A model generated the notes under the pieces. That model searched no databases. It was not told the DNA's origin and was given only the letters and a program-made list of their open reading frames with translations. Shown here piece after piece: positions 1 to 6,704 of a stretch of 64,000 nucleotides of DNA. Source of the stretch: Novosphingobium sp049354825 (GTDB lineage: Bacteria; Pseudomonadota; Alphaproteobacteria; Sphingomonadales; Sphingomonadaceae). Location of the stretch: positions 186,001-250,000 of the forward strand of contig NZ_CP186480.1 of the NCBI RefSeq assembly GCF_049354825.1, given 5' to 3'. A program made the position numbers and the translations under genes. Numbering within the stretch: the stretch's first letter is position 1; each line of letters starts with the position of its first letter.

Positions 1-851
1 GCCACCGTAACCGCGGTGCGCAGCGCGCCCACGGTGGTGGTGCTGGCGCGGTCGACGCCCTTGACCAGTTCGACGTTGTTCTTCTTGACCAGGTCGAGCG
101 CGAGGTAGCCCTGCACGCTTACCGCCATCTGCGTCAGCAGGTCCTGCGTGCGCTGGCGGACGTAGAACAGCGCGGTTTCGCGCAGCGCCTTGGCCTTGGC
201 CGGATCGGTGCCGTCGAGCTCGGCCGCCTTTTCCTCGAGCCGGGCGTCGAGCGTGCGGCTGATGTGGATCATCTGTTCCAGGTTGCCCATCGCCTCCCAC
301 AGCTTGGCCCGCTCGACGTCGATGGCGGCGTTGTCCATCAGCAGCTCGTCCTTGCCCGACGAGAGGTGGCCCAGCACCGACTGGATGTGGCCCTGCGCCG
401 ACTGGTACGACTGGAAGTAGCGCTTCACCTTGTTGCCCATCGGGATGATGCCGAGGAGCTTGCGGCCCGTGGAAAGCTGGCCCTTCTTGCCGGGGTCGAG
501 GTCTTCCACCGTGCGGCGCAGTTCGGCCAGGTTGGCGCCGACGCCCGAATCCTTGTCCATCGCGCGCACCGGGCGGTCGAGGAAGCGGTTGGACATCGAG
601 GCTGCCGCCATGATCTCCTTGCGGCCCATGTTGGTCAGCTGGTCGACCTTCTTGCCGAACTCGGGTGAGTTGGCGTGCGCGGCGACCAGGTCGGCGATGA
701 AGGCGTCGACCTTGGTATCGAGCTTCGACTTGTCCTCCGCCGAAACGGGTACGAGGCCCGCGGCGCTCTCCGCCGCGACGACCGGCACCGGATCGGGCGG
801 CGTCAGGTTGAGCGGGGTGGCAGTCGCAGTTTCAACAGGCGTGGTGGCCAT
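1..851 (-). CDS. TelA-family toxic-anion resistance protein, 3' end beyond window
   Basis: The first 283 codons are present; the C-terminus lies left of the window. The start is the ATG at 851. The protein opens with an Ala/Thr/Pro-rich, probably disordered stretch of about 35 residues. The TelA/KlaA-type helical domain follows, including the region with GRKLLGIIPMGNKVKRYFQ (around residues 125-145), which is typical of the family, and a long charged helix after it. TelA homologues were first linked to tellurite resistance on plasmids, but most chromosomal copies have no proven function and probably act in envelope or stress physiology. The protein is likely cytoplasmic because there is no signal peptide. 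About 180 bp of non-coding DNA separate it from the next gene, which ends at 1032 on the same strand. Family assignment is good; the biological role is not known. Confidence 0.85.
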   Translation of the reverse strand, partial: MATTPVETATATPLNLTPPDPVPVVAAESAAGLVPVSAEDKSKLDTKVDAFIADLVAAHANSPEFGKKVDQLTNMGRKEIMAAASMSNRFLDRPVRAMDKDSGVGANLAELRRTVEDLDPGKKGQLSTGRKLLGIIPMGNKVKRYFQSYQSAQGHIQSVLGHLSSGKDELLMDNAAIDVERAKLWEAMGNLEQMIHISRTLDARLEEKAAELDGTDPAKAKALRETALFYVRQRTQDLLTQMAVSVQGYLALDLVKKNNVELVKGVDRASTTTVGALRTAVTV

Positions 852-1031
852 TGTCGTCAAATCCCTTCTCGGTCACCGCTAAGATGCGGTGCGACGGCAC
901 TCAACGCAAGGTGTATTGTCCGAGTAATACGCAAATCGGACCCTTCGGCGGGGTCGGGGCTTGCGTCGGGTCTGCTTCCAGGGAAGGCGTCGGCGGATCG
1001 CTATCTCCGAAATTGGGGTGGATAGCGGACG

Positions 1032-1712
1032 TTAAACGCCAAGCCACTCGAGCCCACTGGGAAGTTCCTCAGCCGCGTAATCCACTTGCAGCACTCGCCT
1101 GCTTCGCGGCATCGAAGCGGCCTCAGAGGAATGAAGGATAGGCGTCGCGTAGAGCCAAACGTCCCCAGCTTCAGCAAGACAAGAAAGAGTGCCGCAACGA
1201 CGGGCAACCTTATCAACCTGATTGAAAGCCACCCGGCCAATTGTGTGTGAACCCGGCGCTATAAGCAGCGGTGCGTTTGTGGCGGGAACATCATCAAGGT
1301 GCGCTCTCAATGTCACCATTCGCGTCAAGAGGTCGAAGGGCGGAGCGACGTGAACCATGCCGCTCTTGACGGTCCACGGGCCAAAACCCGGAGTGTCGCG
1401 CTTTTCACGCACGCATATCGTGCGATCCTGATGCCAGGCGAGCGACCAATTGGTTTCTGGCGATTTATTGAACAGGACAGCCTTTACCGGTTTTGCGAAC
1501 GATCCTAACTCCGAAGCGGCGATGGCTCCGATACAGCCATCGCTGGCAAGCAGCGGTCGTAGAGGCTCGATGCCGTGGAGCCGTAGTCCCGCCTCCTCTT
1601 TGGGCAGCTTCGCGAGCGACTGCTCTAGTGCCTCCATGCAAGGCCTGAGGGCACCCCGAAAATGCCGCGCCCCAACCGAAGCAAAATCTAGGTTCGCATG
1701 ATTACTCGTCAT
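1032..1712 (-). CDS. PhyH-like Fe(II)/2-oxoglutarate dioxygenase
   Basis: A 226-residue protein of the phytanoyl-CoA dioxygenase (PhyH) superfamily. The visible iron triad is the HxD in WHQDRT (about residues 94-96) and the distal His in PILHSSEAA (about residue 190). The Arg/Lys pair in RSRRVLQVDY would bind 2-oxoglutarate. The short length suits the small bacterial PhyH enzymes that hydroxylate diverse small molecules; the substrate cannot be inferred. The sequence is visibly less GC-rich than its neighbours and has more A/T in third positions, which suggests later acquisition. It is flanked by non-coding DNA on both sides and is not part of an operon. The ATG at 1712 gives the first plausible start. 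The family call is firm; hydroxylase activity is inferred from the intact ligands. Confidence 0.75.
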   Translation of the reverse strand: MTSNHANLDFASVGARHFRGALRPCMEALEQSLAKLPKEEAGLRLHGIEPLRPLLASDGCIGAIAASELGSFAKPVKAVLFNKSPETNWSLAWHQDRTICVREKRDTPGFGPWTVKSGMVHVAPPFDLLTRMVTLRAHLDDVPATNAPLLIAPGSHTIGRVAFNQVDKVARRCGTLSCLAEAGDVWLYATPILHSSEAASMPRSRRVLQVDYAAEELPSGLEWLGV

Positions 1713-1729
1713 GCGCTGAGCTATGCCTC

Positions 1730-1784
1730 AACGACCCGGTGGCGCAACGGCCGCAATGGGGTCGTTAGCTGACAGGCAGCTAAC
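1730..1784. other. Paired stem-loops between PhyH-like gene and FAAL
   Basis: Two inverted repeats are adjacent and slightly overlap. AACGACC (1730-1736) matches GGTCGTT (1760-1766), and a perfect 8-bp stem GTTAGCTG/CAGCTAAC (1764-1771 and 1777-1784) has a 5-nt loop. They lie downstream of the fatty acyl-AMP ligase and upstream of the PhyH-like gene on the minus strand. They may act as a termination or processing structure, but no T-run follows, so the role is unproven. Confidence 0.35.
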
Positions 1785-1835
1785 GGGATGAAAGTCACCG
1801 CTTCGGCCGCTTTGCGGCGGTTTCCTGACGGCCCC

Positions 1836-3599
1836 TTACGCCGCCAGCTTGAGCGGCTCGATCGCGCCCGACAGGTACAGGGTCTTGGCCTTGGCGCGGC
1901 TGAGCTTGCCCGAGGAGGTGCGCGGCAAGGTGCGCGGGGGGACGAGTTCGACCACGCAGTTCATGCCGGTGATCGAGCGGACCTTGTCACGGATTTCCTC
2001 GTGCAGCTTCTTGCGCTCTTCCGGATCGGAGACGCGGCAGTGGACCAGGACGGCGGGCACTTCCTCGCCGTTCTCGTTCTCGACGCTGAACGCCGCGATA
2101 TCGCCCTGGTGGAAGCCGGGCAGCTGCTCCACCGCCCATTCGATGTCCTGCGGCCAGTGGTTCTTGCCGTTGATGATGATCATGTCCTTGGCCCGGCCGA
2201 CGATGAACAGGTAGCCGTCGACCAGGTAGCCCATGTCGCCGGTGTCGAGCCAAGGGTTCCCGTCCTTGTCCGGCACCAGGCAGGCGGCGGTCGATTCCGG
2301 GTCGCGGAAATAGGAATGCATAACGCTGGGGCCCCGGCACCAGACCTTGCCGATGCGGTGATCGCCCAGCGCCTGGCCGGCCTCGCCGCGGATCTCGATC
2401 GTCATGTCCTTGGCGGCCTTGCCGCAATTGACGATGGCGCGGTAGCGGGCCGGGCGGCTGAGATCGCGCGGGGTGCCCGACAGACGCTCTTCCTCGACCA
2501 GTTCGACCCGGATGCCTTCGCCCGGGGGCATGATGGTGACGGCCAGGGTCGCTTCGGCCAGGCCGTAGCTGGGCAGGAAGGCGCTGGCCTTGAAGCCGGC
2601 GGCGGCGAAGGCGTTGACGAAGCCCTGCATGACGTCGGGGCGGATCATGTCGGCGCCGTTGCCGGCAACCCGCCAGCGCGACAGGTCGAAGCGTTCGGCG
2701 ACGTTCGACTGGCTGGAGATGCGGCGCGCGCAGATATCGTAGCCGAAGGTCGGCGAGTAGGAGAGCGTCGTGCCCGGATTGCGGCTGATCATGTCGAGCC
2801 AGGCGAGCGGACGGCGAGCGAAATCCTCGGTCCTGAGGTAATCGGCCGAGACCTGGTTGGCGATCGGCGACAGCAGGCAGCCGACCAGCCCCATGTCGTG
2901 ATACCACGGCAGCCACGACACGCAGCGATCGCCCGCGCGCACCTTCATGCCCTCGCTATGGCCGGCGAGGTTGCTGAGCAGCGCCGCGTGGGTAACCGCG
3001 ACACCGTGGGGAAAGCGGGTCGATCCCGACGAATACTGCAGATAGCAGATGTCATCGGTGTTCTGCGCCGGCAGCGTGCAGTCGGCCGGCGCGGTCGCGG
3101 CGAAGCTCTGCCAGTCGATCCCCTGGCAGCCCTGGCGCGCGGCGGCGGCACCGGCCATCTCGGCGATTTCCGCCGGGTAGAGCAGCACCTTGGGGTCCGA
3201 CGAGGCGAGCTGCACCGACAGCTGCTCGATATAGTTGTCCTTGCCGCCGAAACTGGTCGGCAGTGGCAGCGGCACCGGCCAGGCGCCGGCATAGATCGCG
3301 CCGCAGAACAGCGCCGCGAATTCCGGTCCGGTTTCGGCCACCAGCGCCACGCGGTCGCCCGGCGCGATGCCGGCAGCAACCAGGCGGCGCGCCATCGCCA
3401 GCGCGTCGTCGCGCAATTCGCTGTATGGATAGACCCGGGCCAGATTGCCGCGCGGATCGTGGAAATTGAGGCCGAGCTGCCCCGTGGCGGCGTAGTCGAG
3501 CGCTTCGCCAAACGTGGCGAAGTCCGCCAGGCGGCGCGGCAGGGTGTCGTCATTGGGGGTCGGCGTCAGCGATGCAGTGCTGGTCGCGGCGTCGGTCAT
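1836..3599 (-). CDS. Fatty acyl-AMP ligase (FAAL)
   Basis: A 587-residue adenylate-forming enzyme. It should activate a fatty acid with ATP to an acyl-adenylate and pass it to an acyl carrier protein rather than to CoA. Motifs in order are the phosphate-binding loop YSSGSTRFPHGVAVTH (about 155-170), WLPWYHDMGLVG (about 195-206), YGLAEATLAVT (about 325), and LDTGDMGYLVDGYLF and GRAKDMIIINGKNHWPQDIE near 430-465. The last two are diagnostic of FAALs (the 'NHxPQDIE' form) rather than acyl-CoA ligases. The catalytic Lys is in SSGKLSRAK near the C-terminus. No polyketide synthase, peptide synthetase or carrier protein is adjacent. In sphingomonads such enzymes have been associated with lipid assembly, so a role in sphingolipid or other lipid tailoring is possible but not shown here. 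It is divergent from recX. Confidence 0.88.
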   Translation of the reverse strand: MTDAATSTASLTPTPNDDTLPRRLADFATFGEALDYAATGQLGLNFHDPRGNLARVYPYSELRDDALAMARRLVAAGIAPGDRVALVAETGPEFAALFCGAIYAGAWPVPLPLPTSFGGKDNYIEQLSVQLASSDPKVLLYPAEIAEMAGAAAARQGCQGIDWQSFAATAPADCTLPAQNTDDICYLQYSSGSTRFPHGVAVTHAALLSNLAGHSEGMKVRAGDRCVSWLPWYHDMGLVGCLLSPIANQVSADYLRTEDFARRPLAWLDMISRNPGTTLSYSPTFGYDICARRISSQSNVAERFDLSRWRVAGNGADMIRPDVMQGFVNAFAAAGFKASAFLPSYGLAEATLAVTIMPPGEGIRVELVEEERLSGTPRDLSRPARYRAIVNCGKAAKDMTIEIRGEAGQALGDHRIGKVWCRGPSVMHSYFRDPESTAACLVPDKDGNPWLDTGDMGYLVDGYLFIVGRAKDMIIINGKNHWPQDIEWAVEQLPGFHQGDIAAFSVENENGEEVPAVLVHCRVSDPEERKKLHEEIRDKVRSITGMNCVVELVPPRTLPRTSSGKLSRAKAKTLYLSGAIEPLKLAA

Positions 3600-3733
3600 G
3601 ATGCGAAAACCCGTTCTATTTCAAATATCTGGTCCGACGATTGCCGCCGTGACCCGAACCTTGGCTGAATGCCCCGCGACTGGGCCGCGCGGCGCTTCGG
3701 GCTTTCCCAATCGGGGCCGACTGTGGCACGATT

Positions 3734-4321
3734 ATGACCGTGGAAACCATGGCAGCGTCCCGAAAGCGCCGCGAATCGCGCGAACGCCGCCCGCCCAGGC
3801 CCCTGGGCGCGGCGCGGCTGGAGGAGCTGGCGCTGGCCTATGTCGCCCGTTTCGCTACCTCTGCCGCCAGGCTCGACGATTATCTGCGCCGCAAGCTGCG
3901 CGAGCGCGGCTGGGAGGGCGAGGGCGAGCCGCCGGTGGCGCGCCTGGTCGAGCGGTTCGTGGCGAGCGGCTATGTCGACGACGCGGCGTTCGCCCGCGCG
4001 AAGGCCGGCGGGCTGCTGCGGCGCGGCTATGGCGGGCGGCGGATCGGCCAGGCGCTCAACGCCGCCGGCATCGCCGAGGACCTGCGCGCCGATGTCGCCC
4101 CGGGTGAGCACGAGGCCCGCAGCGCCGCACTGGCGCTGGCGCGGCGGCGTCGGTTCGGACCCTTCGGCGCGGCTCCTCTGGAACGGCCGCAGCGCGAAAA
4201 GCAGGTTGCCGCGATGCTGCGCGCCGGGCACCCGATGGACTTCGCGCGCGTTGTGATCGATGCAGCAAGCGAGCAGGCCGCGATCGAATGGGTCGCCGCG
4301 GCACGAGAGGACGACGAATGA
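3734..4321 (+). CDS. recX: RecX-family regulator of RecA
   Basis: A 195-residue RecX protein. RecX binds RecA filaments and limits strand exchange. The three tandem helical repeats are seen as LEELALAYVARFATSAARLDDYLRRKL (split over residues 28-55), then VARLVERFVASGYVDDAAFARAKAGGLLRRGYGGRRIGQAL, which carries the family signature 'GYVDDAAFA...RGYG..RI'. A short third unit follows. recA is not in the window. The stop codon overlaps the ATG of the next gene (ATGA, 4318-4321), so the DUF192 protein is probably translationally coupled. The start at 3734 is the first ATG; an internal ATG (codon 6) is an alternative. Confidence 0.85.
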   Translation: MTVETMAASRKRRESRERRPPRPLGAARLEELALAYVARFATSAARLDDYLRRKLRERGWEGEGEPPVARLVERFVASGYVDDAAFARAKAGGLLRRGYGGRRIGQALNAAGIAEDLRADVAPGEHEARSAALALARRRRFGPFGAAPLERPQREKQVAAMLRAGHPMDFARVVIDAASEQAAIEWVAAAREDDE

Positions 4322-4809
4322 GCAAGCGTATTCTTGTTGCCGCCGCCGCGGCGCTGGCGCTGGGCGCCTGCGCGCAGGCGGGCGGAGCCGACACTGCCGC
4401 CGCGGTCGCCGCCAGCGCCGCCGTGCACCCCGAATCCGGCCTGCCGGTCATCCCGCTGACGATCGCCGGTGCCGACGGGCAGGCGCACACCTTTCGCGTC
4501 GAAGTGGCGCGCAGCGCCATCGAACAGGCGCACGGCCTGATGTTCCGCACGAAAATGGGCGCCGACGAGGGGATGATATTCCCGATGGACCCGCCGCGCG
4601 ATGCCAGCTTCTGGATGCGCAACACGGTCATCCCGCTGGATATCGTGTTCATCGGCAGCGACGGCCGCATCCTGAACATCGCCGCCAACGCGGTGCCCTA
4701 TTCGGAACAGTCGCTGCCCTCGCTCGGCCCGGTCAAGGGCGTGCTGGAACTCAACGGCGGGCGCGCGGCGCAGCTGGGCATCGCCGCGGGCGACCGGGTC
4801 AGCTGGTAG
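4318..4809 (+). CDS. DUF192 lipoprotein/secreted protein
   Basis: A 163-residue exported protein. The start is the ATG at 4318, which overlaps the recX stop. The N-terminus has a positively charged MSKR, a hydrophobic stretch and a lipobox-like ALGAC, so it is probably an inner- or outer-membrane lipoprotein. The DUF192 domain covers roughly residues 50-160, with the conserved AHGLMFRT, MIFPM and FWMRNTVIPLDIVFI blocks. The family is widespread, has a small beta-barrel fold and has no established function. Coupling with recX looks like a shared transcript rather than a functional link. Confidence 0.82.
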   Translation: MSKRILVAAAAALALGACAQAGGADTAAAVAASAAVHPESGLPVIPLTIAGADGQAHTFRVEVARSAIEQAHGLMFRTKMGADEGMIFPMDPPRDASFWMRNTVIPLDIVFIGSDGRILNIAANAVPYSEQSLPSLGPVKGVLELNGGRAAQLGIAAGDRVSW

Positions 4810-4868
4810 GGCGGCAGGCACGCGCGCGGCGCTTGCCGCTGCGCGGCGCTGCCGCTAACGCGCAGGCC

Positions 4869-5282
4869 ATGAGTTTCTTCTCCAAGATCTTCACCTGGTG
4901 GGACGGCGCCACGGTCACCACGCTCCTCGACAGCAAGCTGCGCGGCGAGGAAGTGGGCCACGATGCCGAGGGCAACCGCTATTTCCGGGCCAGGAAAGCG
5001 CGGGCGAAGGGCGATCCGTTTGCCGGGCGCGAACGCCGCTGGGTGATCTACAAGGGCGCCAACGACGCCAGCCGGGTGCCATCGGAATGGCATGGCTGGC
5101 TGCACGGCGCGTTCGATTCGGTGCCCGAAAGCAACCTGCCCGCGCCGCGCATCTGGGAAGTCGACTACAGCCCCAATGCCACCGGCACGCCGAACGCCTA
5201 CCGGCCGCAGGGCGCGCTGGAGCGGGGCGGCAAGCGCGCCGCCGCGACCGGCGACTACCAGGCCTGGACCCCGGACGCCTGA
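4869..5282 (+). CDS. NDUFA12-like subunit of respiratory complex I
   Basis: A 137-residue homologue of the mitochondrial complex I accessory subunit NDUFA12 (B17.2). The family is found in alphaproteobacteria as a supernumerary subunit of NADH:ubiquinone oxidoreductase. Hallmarks are FTWWDGATVTTLL near the N-terminus, GNRYFRARK, RRWVIYKG, VPSEWHGWLHG and the C-terminal NAYRPQGALERGG. The nuo operon is not in the window, which is usual for this gene. Only 4 bp separate its stop from the following DUF2155 gene, so the two are likely co-transcribed. Confidence 0.9.
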   Translation: MSFFSKIFTWWDGATVTTLLDSKLRGEEVGHDAEGNRYFRARKARAKGDPFAGRERRWVIYKGANDASRVPSEWHGWLHGAFDSVPESNLPAPRIWEVDYSPNATGTPNAYRPQGALERGGKRAAATGDYQAWTPDA

Positions 5283-5286
5283 CGCG

Positions 5287-5922
5287 ATGAGGCGGGCCCC
5301 TGCTCCGATCGCTGCCGCCGTGATCGCGGTGGCGGTACTGGCCAGCGGCCTGGCCGGCTGCAAAGGCTCGCAGGAGCCTGACGAGACCGCCACCGAAGTG
5401 CCGCCGCAAGTCGCCGCGACGCCGATCGCGTCGGGCGTGGTCGAATCGAAGTTCGGCACCCCGGTCAAGGACCGCGTTGCCACGATCGGCTTGCTGAACA
5501 AGCGCAACAACCTGACCCAGGACCTGGTGATGAAGCCGGGCGAGGCCAAGCGGGTGGGCAACGTCGTCGTCCGCCTGTCGACCTGCGAGAAGACGCTGCC
5601 GTGGGAAGAACCGCCTGAAACCGGCGCCTTCGTGCAAGTCTATGTCGAGGAGCGCGCCACCCCGGCCGATGCGCTGGCCTGGCGCCGGGTGTTCTCTGGC
5701 TGGCTGTTCAAGAACGCGCCTTCACTTAACGTGGTCGAGCACCCGGTCTACGACGTGTGGGTCAAGGACTGCGCGATGAAGTTCCCGGGCGAGGAAGACA
5801 GCCCGGCCGCCGCCGCATCGGCCAGCAGCGCGGCGAAGGCCGCCGGCAAGCCGAGCGCCGCCCCGGCGCCCAAGGCGTCCGCGTCCGCCGCCAGCCCCGC
5901 GGCATCGGCGCCGCCGGCCTGA
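5287..5922 (+). CDS. DUF2155 exported protein with Ala/Pro-rich tail
   Basis: A 211-residue protein that starts at the ATG 5287. A signal sequence ends in a lipobox-like LAGC. The DUF2155 domain (about residues 50-165) contains the conserved LNKRNNLTQDLVMKPGE, RLSTCEKTLPWE, GAFVQVYV, FSGWLFKNAPSLNVVEHPVYDVWVKDC blocks. DUF2155 genes commonly accompany NDUFA12 and aat in this order in alphaproteobacteria, but the function is unknown. From about residue 170 to the end the protein is low-complexity Ala/Ser/Pro. This tail is encoded by DNA that also encodes the C-terminus of aat on the other strand (overlap 5748-5922). Confidence 0.82.
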   Translation: MRRAPAPIAAAVIAVAVLASGLAGCKGSQEPDETATEVPPQVAATPIASGVVESKFGTPVKDRVATIGLLNKRNNLTQDLVMKPGEAKRVGNVVVRLSTCEKTLPWEEPPETGAFVQVYVEERATPADALAWRRVFSGWLFKNAPSLNVVEHPVYDVWVKDCAMKFPGEEDSPAAAASASSAAKAAGKPSAAPAPKASASAASPAASAPPA

Positions 5923-6539
5923 GCGGCGCGCAGCAGGTCGAGGTAATCGTCCTGCGGCATTTCGACCGCGCCCAGCGAGGCGAGGTGATCGGTCAAGAAC
6001 TGGCAGTCGAGCAGGACTGCGCCGGCGCGCCGCAGCGCCGCCACCAGCCAGCACAGCGCCACTTTCGATGCGTCGGCGGCGCGGCTGAACATCGATTCGC
6101 CGCAGAATACCCGGTCGAACCCGACGCCGTAGAGCCCGCCGACCAGGCGCCCGTCCTGCCAGCACTCGATCGAATGGGCGCGCCCTTCGGCTTGGAGTTC
6201 ACGGTAGCTGGCCTCGATACGCTCGCTGATCCAGGTCTCGCCGCCGTCGCCGCCTTCCTTGGGGCGCGGCGCGGCGCAGGCCTCCATCACCGCGGCGAAG
6301 GCCTGGTTGCAGGTGACGTGGAAGCGCCCGCGGCGCAGCGTGCGGGCCAGCGAACGCGACACCACCAGGCCGTCCAGCGGCAGGATCGCGCGCATCCGCG
6401 GCTCGACCCAGAAGATGTCGGGATCGTCGCGCCGGTCCGCCATCGGGAAGATGCCGCTGCGATAGGCCAGCAGCAGCAGGTCGGGATCGATCGGGGATGG
6501 CTGGACCGGGGCGTGCACGGGGGCCATGATAGCACTCAT
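5748..6539 (-). CDS. aat: Leucyl/phenylalanyl-tRNA-protein transferase
   Basis: A 263-residue Aat. It transfers Leu or Phe from charged tRNA to N-terminal Arg/Lys of proteins and so marks them for ClpS/ClpAP degradation (N-degron pathway). Conserved blocks are YRSGIFPMADRRDD, FWVEPRMRAILPL, WISERIEASYRELQAEGRAHSIECW, GGLYGVGFDRVFCGESMFS, ALCWLVAALRRAGAVLLDCQ and HLASLGAVEMPQDDYLDLL. The family normally ends soon after this last block. Here about 55 further residues, mostly Ala/Gly/Leu, run into the 3' end of the DUF2155 gene on the opposite strand. MAPV at codon 5 is an alternative start. clpPX are elsewhere in the window; clpA/clpS are not. Confidence 0.9.
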   Translation of the reverse strand: MSAIMAPVHAPVQPSPIDPDLLLLAYRSGIFPMADRRDDPDIFWVEPRMRAILPLDGLVVSRSLARTLRRGRFHVTCNQAFAAVMEACAAPRPKEGGDGGETWISERIEASYRELQAEGRAHSIECWQDGRLVGGLYGVGFDRVFCGESMFSRAADASKVALCWLVAALRRAGAVLLDCQFLTDHLASLGAVEMPQDDYLDLLRAAQAGGADAAGLAADADALGAGAALGLPAAFAALLADAAAAGLSSSPGNFIAQSLTHTS

Positions 6540-6573
6540 GCCAGGACCGGGGCCAGCACGACCAGCAGCGCGC

Positions 6574-6602
6574 TTGCCATCCCCGATGGCTCGCTATAGA
6601 GG
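6574..6602 (+). promoter_or_regulatory. Predicted housekeeping promoter of tRNA-Trp
   Basis: TTGCCA (6574-6579), a 17-nt spacer and TAGAGG (6597-6602), which is itself part of CTATAGAGG. The -10 ends 14 bp before the mature tRNA. The same layout recurs before secE, tRNA-Val, tRNA-Leu and rnpB in this window. Confidence 0.5.
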
Positions 6603-6616
6603 CGGCCCCCGCCCGC

Positions 6617-6692
6617 AGGAGTGTAGCTCAGTTGGTAGAGCATCGGTCTCCAAAACCGAGGGCCGTGGGTTCGAGTCCCTCCACTCCTGCCA
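6617..6692 (+). tRNA. tRNA-Trp (CCA anticodon)
   Basis: A 76-nt cloverleaf. The acceptor stem AGGAGTG pairs with CACTCCT and the discriminator G precedes an encoded CCA. The D-arm contains AGCTCAGTTGGTAGAGC, the anticodon stem TCGGT/ACCGA closes the loop CTCCAAA, and the T-arm contains GGTTCGAGTCC. The anticodon CCA reads UGG (Trp). In alphaproteobacteria tRNA-Trp typically precedes secE-nusG-rplK; here a membrane-protein gene lies between them. Confidence 0.97.
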
Positions 6693-6704
6693 GCCGTTCC
6701 GGAC

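Noticed and set aside
1..851. Plasmid-type tellurite resistance operon
   Set aside because: Only a TelA-family gene is seen; the name does not imply tellurite resistance and no ter genes are nearby.
1836..3599. Polyketide or lipopeptide biosynthetic cluster around the FAAL
   Set aside because: No synthase, carrier protein or tailoring genes lie in the flanks.
1788..3668. 626-residue open frame on the plus strand opposite the fatty acyl-AMP ligase
   Set aside because: It is the mirror frame of a well-supported FAAL; composition is Arg/Ala/Gly-rich with no domain.
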